DNA from: Streptomyces sp. RerS4 | Lineage (GTDB): Bacteria > Actinomycetota > Actinomycetes > Streptomycetales > Streptomycetaceae | Length of the DNA stretch: 64,000 bases | Assembly (NCBI RefSeq): GCF_023515955.1 | Contig: NZ_CP097322.1 | Coordinates: 744,001-808,000, forward strand | Direction of reading: 5' to 3' | Shown: in pieces, positions 44,322 through 52,887 of the stretch | Numbering within the stretch: the first letter of the stretch is position 1 | Layout of the letters: every line of letters begins with the position of its first letter | Notes under the pieces: generated by a model | Databases searched by the model: none | What the model saw: the letters and a program-made list of their open reading frames with translations, nothing else | Told to the model about the DNA's origin: nothing | Translations under genes and position numbers: made by a program

Positions 44322-46240
44322 CGGACACCACCGGCACCGATCCGCAGGGGGCGGTGGACGCGCTCGCCGCGTCGCGCGCGCCGTACCTGCTGGGGGTGCG
44401 CCACCACAGTCCCGCGCTGGCGGCGATGGTTCCGGCGCTGCTGGACGCGGCGGAGCCGGACGTGCTGTGCGTGGAGCTGCCCACCGACTTCCAGCGGTGG
44501 CTGGTCCATCTGGCCGACCCGCAGACGCTGGCCCCGGTGGCGCTGGCGGGCCTGTCGGCGGAGGGCCGGCCGGCATTCTACCCGTTCGCGGACTTCTCCC
44601 CCGAGCTGGCGGCGATCCGCTGGGCGCGGGAGAAGGGCGTGGAGGTCCTGTGCTGTGACCTGCCGCTGGCGGACCGGGGTTGGGCCGCCGGCGAGGCGAG
44701 CGCGGGCGCCGGCGCGGGCCGGCGGGCGTTCGCCGAGGGGCTCGCCGCGTCCGGTACCGGTCGCGACGGCGACGACCTGTGGGACCGGGCCGTGGAGGTC
44801 CTGGCGCCCGGCTGCTCCGCCGAGGCCGTGCGCCGGGCGGCGCTGGGCGTCGGCTGGGCGCTGCGTACGGACGCGGGCGCCGTCTCGGCGACCGACCTGG
44901 CGCGGGAGGCCCACATGCGGGAGGTGATCGCCGCCGCGTCGACGGGCGGCCGCCGCGTGGCGGCCGTGATCGGCGCCTTCCACGCCCCGGCCCTGGCCCC
45001 GGCCACCGTCCCGGGCCCCCGCACGCCCCCGGAATCGGCAGCCGCCCCCACCGACGCCCCCGACCCCACCAACGGGGCCGACGCGGCCGGGGCGGCCGGC
45101 GAGCCTGGAGTGACCTCCTTCGTGGCGTACTCCTACGATCTGCTCGACTCCCGCTCCGGTTATCCGGCCGGGATTCGGGATCCGTTGTGGCAGCAGGCCG
45201 TTTTCGAGGCGGGTGGCGACCCTGAGCGGTTGCGGGAGGCGGCGTCGGTCGCCGTCACCGCCGTCTGCCGGGAGCTGCGCCGCGCCGGGCACACCGCCGG
45301 CACCGGCGAGGCCGCCGAGACGTTGCGCCTCGCCTGCGACCTGGCGGCGTTGCGCGGGCTGCCCGCGCCCGGCCGGGGCGAACTGCTCGAAGCCGTCTCG
45401 ACGGTGCTCGGGCAGGGGGAACTCCTGGGCCGGGGCCGCGCGTTGGCCAGGGCACTGGAGGCCGTACTGGTCGGCGCGGGCCGGGGCCGGACCGCCCCGC
45501 ACGCCCCGCGCAGCGGCCTCGGCCCCTCCGTCGAGGCGGAGCTGGCCGCGCTGCGGCTGCCGTCACCGGAGAACCCCGCTCCGCGTGAGGTCCGCCTCGA
45601 CCCGCTGCGCTCCGAGCTCGACGGGCGGCGCGAGGTGCTGCTGCGGCGCCTGCTGGTGTGCGGGGCCTCCTACGGGGAGCCCCTCACCGTCGCCGCCACC
45701 GGCGACGGCACCGCCCTCGGCAGCAAGTGGCGCCTGTCCTGGACCCCCGCGGTCCCGGCCCGCCTCGATCTGGCCGGGGTCCGCGGCGTCACCGCCGCCC
45801 AGGCGGCCGCCGGGACGCTGCGCGACCACGCGCGCCGCCAGGCGGCCGAAGGCGGCCCGACGGCGGCGCAGATCCTGGCCGGGCTGGACGCCGCGGCGCG
45901 GTGCGACCTGCCCGAACTGGTCGACGTACGACTGGAGGAGGTGGCGGCCGTCCTGCCGGACACCGCCACCGTCGCGGAACTCCTCGACGCGGCCGATCTG
46001 TTGGAGGGGCTGCACCGGGGCCACCTGCCCGGCGCGGACACCTCGGCCCGGGAGCGCGCGGCCGCGCTCACCGGCGAGCTGATCGACGCCGCCGTACGGT
46101 CCCTGCCCGGCCTGGCCGGCAGCGACGACCCCGCCGACGCGCGCGCCCTGGTGGCCCTCGCCGACCGGGCCGCGGCCCGGCGCCTGGGGCTGCGGATGGA
46201 CGCCTGCCTGTCCGAACTCGCCTCCGGGGCAGTCCGTTGA
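44318..46240 (+). CDS. DUF5682 protein (YehM-like)
   Basis: A 640-aa cytoplasmic protein; GTG 44318 overlaps the ATPase stop. The N-terminus has the family hallmark LLGVRHHSPALAAMVPALLDAAEPDVLCVELPTDFQ, then VLCCDLPLAD, VSATDLAREAHMREVIAAA and RRVAAVIGAFHAPAL, a layout resembling TraB/ChaN-like metal-binding folds with two His in the first motif. The middle and C-terminal thirds are helical (SVEAELAALRLPSPENPAPREVRLDPLRSELDGRREVLLRRLLVCGASYGEPL). Always found beside YehL-type MoxR ATPases. Function unknown. The next gene starts within its stop codon (TGATG at 46238-46242). Confidence 0.88.
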   Translation: MTDTTGTDPQGAVDALAASRAPYLLGVRHHSPALAAMVPALLDAAEPDVLCVELPTDFQRWLVHLADPQTLAPVALAGLSAEGRPAFYPFADFSPELAAIRWAREKGVEVLCCDLPLADRGWAAGEASAGAGAGRRAFAEGLAASGTGRDGDDLWDRAVEVLAPGCSAEAVRRAALGVGWALRTDAGAVSATDLAREAHMREVIAAASTGGRRVAAVIGAFHAPALAPATVPGPRTPPESAAAPTDAPDPTNGADAAGAAGEPGVTSFVAYSYDLLDSRSGYPAGIRDPLWQQAVFEAGGDPERLREAASVAVTAVCRELRRAGHTAGTGEAAETLRLACDLAALRGLPAPGRGELLEAVSTVLGQGELLGRGRALARALEAVLVGAGRGRTAPHAPRSGLGPSVEAELAALRLPSPENPAPREVRLDPLRSELDGRREVLLRRLLVCGASYGEPLTVAATGDGTALGSKWRLSWTPAVPARLDLAGVRGVTAAQAAAGTLRDHARRQAAEGGPTAAQILAGLDAAARCDLPELVDVRLEEVAAVLPDTATVAELLDAADLLEGLHRGHLPGADTSARERAAALTGELIDAAVRSLPGLAGSDDPADARALVALADRAAARRLGLRMDACLSELASGAVR

Positions 46241-47888
46241 TGCGGGGCGCGGCGCTCGCCGTCCGGGTCCTGCTGGATCTGGATCCGGCGGCCGGGCTGG
46301 GTGCGCGCGCCGCCGCCTGGATCGACGGCGCGACCTCCCCGACGGGCGGCGCGCCCTGGGCCGCCGCCTGGCCGGGGTGCTCAGCGCGGCCGGCCCCTGC
46401 TCGGGCCTCCCGGCGGCCCTGACGCCGCTGCTGGACCGGGTGGACGACCTGGCGGACGACGCCTTCCTGGAGCGGCTGCCCGCGCTGCGCGGCGCCTTCG
46501 ACGTCCTGTCGCCGGCCGCCCGCGACCGGCTGTTGGAGACCGTCACCGAGCGGCTGGGCGACCGCGTCGACCTGTCGCTCGACGCGCCGCCCGCGCTGCT
46601 GGCCCTGTGGGCCGCCGCCGACGCGGCCGGCCGGGCGGCCCTGAAGGCGCTCCTCCGTCCGCCACGGGCGGGGACGGGTTCGGGGCCGCTCCGGCGGAGC
46701 GTCCCGCGGCCCGACCCGCGTCGGGCCGGCGCCCGCGCCCCGCCCCGAACCCCGAGGCGATCGACGGCTCGCGCCCGCCGACCGGTGGCGACTGCTGCTC
46801 GGCGGCAGCGCGACCGCCTCCCGCCCGAGGCCGGCCGCTACGCCCGCGCCCTCGACGAGCTGTACGGCGCCGGGCGCGGCGAGGGCTCCGGCGACCTCGA
46901 CCGCGGCGGCAGCCCCGGCGGGGGCGGCGGCGACGGGCCTTCCTTCCCGACGGCCCGGGAGTGGTCGGCGGAACTGGAGTCCCTCTTCGGCGGCGACGTG
47001 CGCGAGGAGGTGCTCGCCGACGCGGCCGAGGCCGGCCGCGGCGATGTGCTGGCGCAGCTCGACCCCGCGTCCGTGCGCCCGTCCGTGGAACTGCTGAGCT
47101 CGGTGCTCTCGCTGGCCGGCGGGATGCCGGAGCAACAACTCGCCCGGCTGCGGCCCCTGGTGCGGCGGCTGGTGGACGAGCTGGCCAAGGAGCTGGCGAC
47201 GCGGCTGCGCCCGACCCTGTCGGGTCTGGCCACGCCGCGTCCGACGCGCCGTTCGGGCGGCCCGCTCGACCTGGCCCGTACCCTGCGGGCCAACCTGGCG
47301 CACACCCGGCGGCTGGACGACGGCCGGGTGGTGGTCGTCCCCGAACGGCCGGTGTTCCACACCCGCGCCGCGCGGGAGGCGGACTGGCGGCTGGTCCTGG
47401 TGGTGGACGTGTCCGGCTCGATGGAGGCGTCCGTGATCTGGTCGGCGCTGACGGCGGCGGTGCTCGGCGGCGTTCCGACGCTGTCCACGCACTTCCTGGC
47501 GTTCTCCACGCAGGTGGTGGACCTGACGGACCGGGTGGACGACCCGCTGTCGCTGCTGTTGGAGGTCCGTGTCGGCGGCGGCACGCACATCGCGGGGGCC
47601 CTGGCGCACGCCCGGACCCTGATCACCGTGCCGAGCCGCACGCTGGTCGTCGTGGTCAGCGACTTCGAGGAGGGCGCCCCGCTCGGCGGCCTGCTCGGGG
47701 AGGTACGCGCCCTGGCCGCGTCCGGCGCCCATCTGCTGGGCTGCGCCGCCCTCGACGACGCGGGCGCGCCCCGCTATTCGGTGCCGGTGGCGCGGCAGCT
47801 CGTGGCGGCCGGCATGCCGGTGGCCGCCCTCAGCCCTCTCGCCCTCGCCCGCTGGGTGGGCGACCGACTCCGTGGGGAGCCCCGTTGA
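46240..47888 (+). pseudogene. VWA-domain protein (YehP-like), frame broken by four single-base losses
   Basis: Starts at ATG 46240, overlapping the DUF5682 stop. The protein can be followed through four frame changes, each needing one added base: near 46328 (WIDG to RDLPDGRRALGRRLAGVL), near 46655 (ALKALL to the PAPNPEAIDG linker), near 46773 (to PADRWRLLL) and near 46803 (to QRDRLPPEAGRYARALDELYG). From there to 47888 the frame is intact and carries the VWA domain with MIDAS VVDVSGSM (Asp codon 47406), THIAGALAHA and VVVVSDFEEGAPLG. Restored length is about 550 aa. Partner of the MoxR ATPase. An internal ATG at 46377 would give a partly garbled 503-aa product. Sequence error is more likely than decay. 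Confidence 0.8.
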
Positions 47889-49714
47889 ACAGCATCAGCG
47901 CCGAGTCCGGGGCGGGTACCGGGGTGCTGCCTCCGGTCGCCCCCGAGGTGCTCGCCGAGGCCGTGGAGAACCTGAGCGCCCGGCTGCGCAAGAAGCTCGA
48001 CGCGGCGATCGCTCAGTGCGAGGCGCGTGCGGTGGCCGGGGACGACGGGAGCGTCACCGTCCGCTTCGGTGAGGACGCGCTCGTCACACTGCGACCCGGC
48101 CCGACAGGGGTGATCGCACGGGCCGAGGAGGCCGACTGCGCCTGCCTGTTGGCGCCGCGCTGTCTGCACCGGGCGGCGGTGCTGGGCGCGGCCCCGCTCG
48201 CGGACGCGGGCGCGGTGGCGACGCCGGAGCCGGAGCCCGTCGTCGACCGTGCTTCCTCGCACTCCGACGCCCCACCGCCGCCGCAGGAGGCTCCGGTGCT
48301 CGCCCCGGATCAGGTGCGGGCCGGCGCGGCCCTGTGGGCGGTCGCCGCCGAGGCGCTCGCCGCCGGGGTGAGCGCCGGGGCGCGGTGGTCCAGGCGGAGC
48401 TGCTGCGGGCCGCGCACAGCGCCCGTCTGGCGGGACTGCCGCGCGCGGAGGCGGCGGCCCTGCGGGTCGTACGGGGCCTGCGCGCGGCCCGCGAGCGGGC
48501 CGCCGGTCAGCGGCTCACCGACCTCACGGCGGCGTTCGGCGAACTCCTCACCACCGCCGCGTGGGTGGCCTCCGGAGCGGTCACCGGGGGCGGTCGCCGG
48601 GCCTACGCGGCCGGGGGCAGCCTCCTGGTGCACGGCCTGTGCCGGGAGCCGGTGTTGACCGCCACCGGCTACGGGGGCGTCGTCACCCACCTGCTCGGCG
48701 CCGACGGCTCCCCCTACACGGTGTCCGACGTCCGACCGGGCGGCCTGGCCCGCGCCCGCGGGGCGGCGAACGCCTCCGTGACCCTCGGCGGAGCCGTGCT
48801 CGACCATGCGGGGCTCTCGCGCGCGGGGCTGCGTATCGTCGGCGCGACGGTGTCCGCCGACGGCCGGCTCGGTTCGGGGCGCGGCGTGCGGGCCACACCC
48901 GCGCCGGGGCTGTCCTGGGCGCAGGAGCCCGTTCGGGCGCTCTTCGCCCGCCCGGCCGCCGAGGCCGTGTCGGCGGCACTGGCCGAGGCGGCCACCGAGC
49001 CCGGCGCCGAGCCGGGTCTGCTGGGCTGCGACGTGGAGGTCGTCGGCGCGGCGGGCGCGGACCTCCTGGTCCGGGAGCTGTCGCCGGACGGCGCCGTACG
49101 TCCCGACGCGCCGCTGCTGCGGCTGCGCCCGGCGCACCCGCACCCGGAGCTGGCCCACACCGCGAACCTGCGCCGCCTGGCCGGATGTCCGGGGCTGGCG
49201 GTGCGCGTCCTGGGCCGCCCGGACCTGGACCGGGCCGGCACGCTGAGCCCGCTGGCGGTGGGGCCGGTGCCCGGGGCGGCGTACACGCTGCGGCTCCCGC
49301 AGGAGTGGCTGGGTCGGGCCGACCTCGGCTACGACCGCCTCCAGGGCGGCCACTTCGAGGGCGAGGCGCCCGCGCGGCCGGGCCTGCCCGCCGAGCCGGG
49401 CCCGACCCGCTGGCCGACTCCCGCTGTGGCGGTGCGGCGGCTGCTGGAGGCGGGGTCGCGGGCGGGCGGCGGGCGGTGGCGGAGTCGGCCCGGGGCCGGA
49501 GCCGCTGTCGTCGTACGGGCCGCTGCGCCGGGCCGGCTTCGGGGCGGCGGCCGAACTGGCGGCGGCGCTGGTCGCGGAGGCGGACCGGCGCTCCCGGGAC
49601 GGCTTCGGGCGGCTCACCGAGGCCTCGGCCGACGGTTACGCCCGCCGGTGGCTGGAGGCGTTCACGCACCTGACGGCGGCGCAGCGGTCGTTGGTCGCCG
49701 CGACCTGGGCCTGA
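47885..49714 (+). pseudogene. SWIM zinc-finger protein (YehQ-like), frame broken by three single-base losses
   Basis: Starts at TTG 47885, overlapping the VWA stop (TTGA). The N-terminal part has LSARLRKKLDAAIAQCEARAVAGDDGSVTVRFGEDALVTL then the SWIM motif CxCx6CxH (CACLLAPRCLH), a nucleic-acid- or protein-binding zinc site. The frame changes near 48380 (VSAG to AVVQAELLRAAHSARLAGL), near 49465 (LLEAGSRAG to RRAVAESAR) and near 49493 (to PEPLSSYGPLRRAGFGAAAELAAAL). The true end is HLTAAQRSLVAATWA with TGA at 49712. Each change is explained by one missing base. Restored length is about 610 aa. Last gene of the six-gene operon. Confidence 0.8.
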
Positions 49715-49793
49715 TCGGCCCGGTGCGCGGTTGGATGTCCGGATATGGGTAACCTTCAGCGGAACGGTGTCCGAATCTCCTCGGGGTGGGGTC

Positions 49794-50552
49794 ATGGGTC
49801 GTCAGTCAGGGGTGCGCGGCGCGGTGGTGGCCGTGGCACTGGTGCTCGGTGTCGGTGGGTGCGCGGGCTCGGGCACGTCGGAGAACGGCAAGGCGAACGG
49901 GAAACCGGAGGCCAAGCCTCCGGCGAGCACGACCCCCTCGACCGCCTCGTCTCCCGCCCCGTCCGGGGCGAACGGGAACCCGCCCTCGGGTGACGTGTTG
50001 CCCGGCATGGTCGCGGTGGCGGTGGCCCGGACGCAGTTGGCGGCGCTGCCGGTCGCCAAGCCGGGCACGATGGCCGGCTACAGTCGGGACAAGTTCACGC
50101 ACTGGGCGGAGCAGGGCGACAAGTGCGACACCCGTGAGGTCGTCCTCAAGCGCGACGGCGCGGAGGTCGGTCGGGACGCGGAGTGCCGCGCCGTGTCGGG
50201 CCGTTGGAAGAGCCTGTACGACGGGGCGGAGATCGACGAGGCGGCGAAGTTGGACATCGACCACATGGTGCCGCTGGCCGAGGCCTGGCGTTCGGGCGCC
50301 GCCGGATGGGACGCGGCGAAGCGCAAGGCCTTCGCCAACGACCTGACCCGGCCGCAGCTTCTGGCGGTGTCGGCGTCCTCGAACCGTTCCAAGGGCGACC
50401 AGAGTCCCGACCTGTGGCAGCCGACCGACAGGTCGAGCTGGTGCCTGTACGGGCGCGCCTGGACCACGGTGAAGTCCCAGTACGGCCTGACCGTCACCGA
50501 GGCGGAGCGGACGAAGCTGACCGTGATGCTCGACACGTGCGCCGCGTCATGA
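49794..50552 (+). CDS. Secreted lipoprotein-type HNH nuclease (DUF1524-like)
   Basis: A 252-aa protein from ATG 49794. N-terminal VRGAVVAVALVLGVGGCAGSG is a signal peptide with a lipobox-like VGGC, so it may be lipid-anchored outside the cell. A Pro/Ala/Ser linker precedes the nuclease domain: GDKCDTREVVLKRDG, KLDIDHMVPLAEAWRSGAAGWDAAKRKAFANDL (HNH His in DIDHMVPL) and LLAVSASSNRSKGDQSPDLWQP (second His-Asn part). Such secreted GmrSD-C-terminal/HNH proteins are common in Streptomyces; extracellular DNA scavenging or competition is inferred. A downstream 92-aa gene overlaps its stop (ATGA). Confidence 0.9.
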   Translation: MGRQSGVRGAVVAVALVLGVGGCAGSGTSENGKANGKPEAKPPASTTPSTASSPAPSGANGNPPSGDVLPGMVAVAVARTQLAALPVAKPGTMAGYSRDKFTHWAEQGDKCDTREVVLKRDGAEVGRDAECRAVSGRWKSLYDGAEIDEAAKLDIDHMVPLAEAWRSGAAGWDAAKRKAFANDLTRPQLLAVSASSNRSKGDQSPDLWQPTDRSSWCLYGRAWTTVKSQYGLTVTEAERTKLTVMLDTCAAS

Positions 50553-50827
50553 GCGCGCCCCGACAGTGGCAGGACGAGGTCCTCGCGGGGCCCGGCGGGG
50601 CGATGACCGACGAGGTCGGGGTGATCACGGGCCCGTTGACGCTGCGTACGACGGCCCACCCCGACGGGTCGGTCCGCTTCGCGATCCAGTACACCGACGC
50701 GGACGAGTGGTACACGCTGACCGGCAGTCCGGTGGCGTCCGGCGACCCGTACGCGCTCCACCGGGCCGCCCTCGACGCGGTCCGCGCGGGCGGCGGCGCC
50801 GGGGTTCCCGCCCCGCCCGCCCGGTGA
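50549..50827 (+). CDS. Small protein of unknown function overlapping the nuclease gene
   Basis: Not recognised. A 92-aa protein; ATG 50549 overlaps the nuclease stop, so it is translationally coupled. It is beta-rich and acidic-to-neutral: TDEVGVITGPLTLRTTAHPDGSVRFAIQYTDADEWYTLTGSPV, then a helix DPYALHRAALDAVRAG. There is no signal peptide, so it stays in the cytoplasm. Coupling to a secreted nuclease raises the possibility of an immunity role, but nothing in the sequence proves it. Confidence 0.75.
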   Translation: MSAPRQWQDEVLAGPGGAMTDEVGVITGPLTLRTTAHPDGSVRFAIQYTDADEWYTLTGSPVASGDPYALHRAALDAVRAGGGAGVPAPPAR

Positions 50828-50926
50828 CGCGCCGACCCGCCGGACAACCCGGGGCGGGAACCCCGTGGCCCCCCGGGGATCCGACTGACAGACTGGGGCG
50901 AAGTGATCACTCCAGGAGGCACGCCG

Positions 50927-51157
50927 ATGGCTGACGATACGGGTACCCCGCAGGCCGACCCCACGCCCGAGAACGACGACACCCCGAAGGACGAATCCCC
51001 CGCCGACGCGGCCAAGCGCAGGTTCCGTGAGGCCCTGGCCCGCAACGCCGCGAACACCCGGGCCCAGGAGGCCCACCAGAGCCGGGCGAAGGTGACGGGC
51101 ACGGGCAGCGCGCCGGGTGGCGGCAAGAACAAGAAGGTCCGCCGCAAGACCGGCTGA
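50927..51157 (+). CDS. DUF5302 small protein
   Basis: A 76-aa highly charged, low-complexity protein from ATG 50927 with AGGAGG 8 nt upstream. N-terminal Asp/Thr/Pro-rich stretch, then a helix AAKRRFREALARNAANTRAQEAH and a Lys-rich tail KNKKVRRKTG. This is the DUF5302 pattern, widespread in Streptomyces and of unknown function; the basic tail suggests nucleic-acid or ribosome contact. Confidence 0.85.
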   Translation: MADDTGTPQADPTPENDDTPKDESPADAAKRRFREALARNAANTRAQEAHQSRAKVTGTGSAPGGGKNKKVRRKTG

Positions 51158-51297
51158 GCCACCGAGCGGCCGACCGGCCGAGGGAGGCGGTCGGTGAGGG
51201 CGTTGGGCCGCACGGGTGACGGGCGATAACCCTTGGCCGCGACGGCAGTTGATCAGGACGTCCCGCCGGGGACAGCCCATGCGACAGAAGGATCAAC

Positions 51298-51708
51298 ATG
51301 CTCAAGAAGCTCATGACCACCGCCGCCGTCACCGCATCCGTCATCGGTACGGGTGCCGTCATGGCCTCCCCGGCGATGGCCATCGGTAACGACAACGGCG
51401 TGAACACGGTCAACGGCAACAACTCCGTCCAGGCCTACGGCAACCAGGAGACCAGGGGCGCCATGAGCCCGCAGCTCTCCGCCGTCCAGGGTTCGCTCAA
51501 CAAGCTCTGCGTCGGCCTGCCGGCGAAGGTCAACGCGCAGTCCATCCTGGCCCTGGTCAACGTCGGCGTCCAGGACATCAACGTCCTGGCCAACCCGCAG
51601 AACCAGCAGTGCACCGAGAACTCCACCCAGGCCAAGGGCGACGACTCCCTCTCGCACATCCTGGACAACATCCCGGTCCTGTCGGGCAACCTCTCGGCCG
51701 GCAGCTGA
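51298..51708 (+). CDS. rdl: Rodlin protein
   Basis: A 136-aa secreted protein from ATG 51298 (GAAGGA 6 nt upstream). Signal peptide cut after PAMA-IG. The mature part carries the rodlin pattern AIGNDNG, MSPQLSAVQGSLNKLC, VQDINVLANPQNQQCTENSTQAKGDDSLSHIL with two Cys. Rodlins form the rodlet layer on aerial hyphae and spores together with chaplins. S. coelicolor has two adjacent copies (rdlA and rdlB); only one is present here. A strong terminator follows. Confidence 0.94.
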   Translation: MLKKLMTTAAVTASVIGTGAVMASPAMAIGNDNGVNTVNGNNSVQAYGNQETRGAMSPQLSAVQGSLNKLCVGLPAKVNAQSILALVNVGVQDINVLANPQNQQCTENSTQAKGDDSLSHILDNIPVLSGNLSAGS

Positions 51709-51721
51709 TCGAGGCGGGAAG

Positions 51722-51759
51722 CGGAGCGGCGTGCCGGCACTGTCCGGCACGCCGCTCCG
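51722..51759 (+). terminator. Strong terminator after the rodlin gene
   Basis: A perfect 16-bp stem (51722-51737 with 51744-51759) around a CACTGT loop, followed by GCGTTTT. It starts 14 nt past the stop. Confidence 0.9.
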
Positions 51760-51786
51760 GCGTTTTCGGTGCGCGCCACACGAAAC

Positions 51787-51818
51787 TTTGGTCTAGTCCT
51801 TGACAGGTCCAGACCACT
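51787..51818 (+). promoter_or_regulatory. Chitinase promoter with DasR-like boxes
   Basis: Two copies of a GGTCYAG element flank the -35: TTTGGTCTAGTCCT (51787-51800) and AGGTCCAGACCACT (51805-51818), with TTGACA at 51800-51805 between them. The second matches the TGGTCCAGACCT direct repeats of Streptomyces chitinase promoters and the DasR site (dre) consensus. N-acetylglucosamine control through DasR is therefore expected. Confidence 0.78.
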
Positions 51819-51892
51819 TTGGGTTCAGTGGGCGGTAGTCGTCGCTCCCCACGTCTCCCCGCGACAACTCCCCCCACTCCAGGAGCAGTTAC

Positions 51893-52804
51893 GTGATACG
51901 TACGCTACGTCGCCGTGCCCTCTCCCTCGTGGCCACCGCCGCCGTGACCCTCGGCTTGGCCGTCGCACTGCCCGCCTCCTCCGCGAACGCGGCCCCCGCC
52001 TGCGCCTCCGCGTGGACCTCCTCCGCCGTGTACACGGGCGGCATGAACGCCTCGCACAACGGCCACAACTGGCAGGCGAAGTGGTGGACCCAGGGCGAGA
52101 CGCCCGGGACCACCGGTCAGTGGGGCGTCTGGTCCGACCAGGGCGCCTGCGGCGAAGGCGGCGGTACCGACCCCGGCAACCCGTCCGGCTTCGTGGTCAG
52201 CGAGGCCCAGTTCAACCGGATGTTCCCGAACCGGAACCCCTTCTACACCTACAACGGCCTGGTCGCCGCGCTCTCCGCCTACCCCGGCTTCGCCAACACC
52301 GGTGACGACACCGTCAAGCGGCGCGAGGCGGCGGCCTTCCTCGCGAACGTCTCGCACGAGACGGGCGGGCTCGTCCACATCGTCGAGCAGAACACGGCCA
52401 ACTACCCGCACTACTGCGACGCCTCGCAGCCCTACGGCTGTCCCGCCGGGCAGGCCGCGTACTACGGTCGCGGGCCGATCCAGCTGAGTTGGAACTTCAA
52501 CTACAAGGCGGCGGGCGACGCCCTCGGCATCAACCTCCTGGCCAATCCCCACCTCGTCGAGCGGGACCCGGCCATCGCCATGAAGACGGCGCTCTGGTAC
52601 TGGAACACCCAGAACGGCCCCGGCACGATGACCGCCCACGCCGCCATGGTCAACGGCGCGGGCTTCGGCGAGACGATCCGCTCCATCAACGGATCCCTGG
52701 AGTGCAACGGCGGCAACCCCGCGCAGGTGCAGAGCCGGGTGAACAACTACCAGGCGTTCACGCAGCTGCTCGGCGTCACCCCGGGCAACAACCTCACCTG
52801 CTGA
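51893..52804 (+). CDS. Secreted family 19 chitinase with chitin-binding domain
   Basis: A 303-aa enzyme from GTG 51893 (AGGAG upstream) that hydrolyses chitin (EC 3.2.1.14). Signal peptide to about residue 35 (SSANA-AP). A CBM5/12-type chitin-binding domain (ASAWTSSAVYTGGMNASHNGHNWQAKWWTQGETPG) is followed by a short Gly-rich linker. The GH19 catalytic domain starts near FVVSEAQFNRMFPNRNPFYTY; the general acid Glu lies in NVSHETGGL, and YYGRGPIQLSWNFNY is the family signature. Many paired Cys. Monocistronic, under DasR-like boxes. Confidence 0.96.
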   Translation: MIRTLRRRALSLVATAAVTLGLAVALPASSANAAPACASAWTSSAVYTGGMNASHNGHNWQAKWWTQGETPGTTGQWGVWSDQGACGEGGGTDPGNPSGFVVSEAQFNRMFPNRNPFYTYNGLVAALSAYPGFANTGDDTVKRREAAAFLANVSHETGGLVHIVEQNTANYPHYCDASQPYGCPAGQAAYYGRGPIQLSWNFNYKAAGDALGINLLANPHLVERDPAIAMKTALWYWNTQNGPGTMTAHAAMVNGAGFGETIRSINGSLECNGGNPAQVQSRVNNYQAFTQLLGVTPGNNLTC

Positions 52805-52815
52805 CCGGCACCGGG

Positions 52816-52842
52816 ACGCCCCCGGCCCCGAGTCGGGGGCGT
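52816..52842. terminator. Hairpin between chitinase and LuxR-type genes
   Basis: A 9-bp stem (ACGCCCCCG at 52816-52824 with CGGGGGCGT at 52834-52842) 12 nt past the chitinase stop, shared with the convergent LuxR-type gene. Confidence 0.75.
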
Positions 52843-52887
52843 ACGGTCGGTCATCGGTGGTCAGTGACCGCGTTGTCGGTGACGCTG

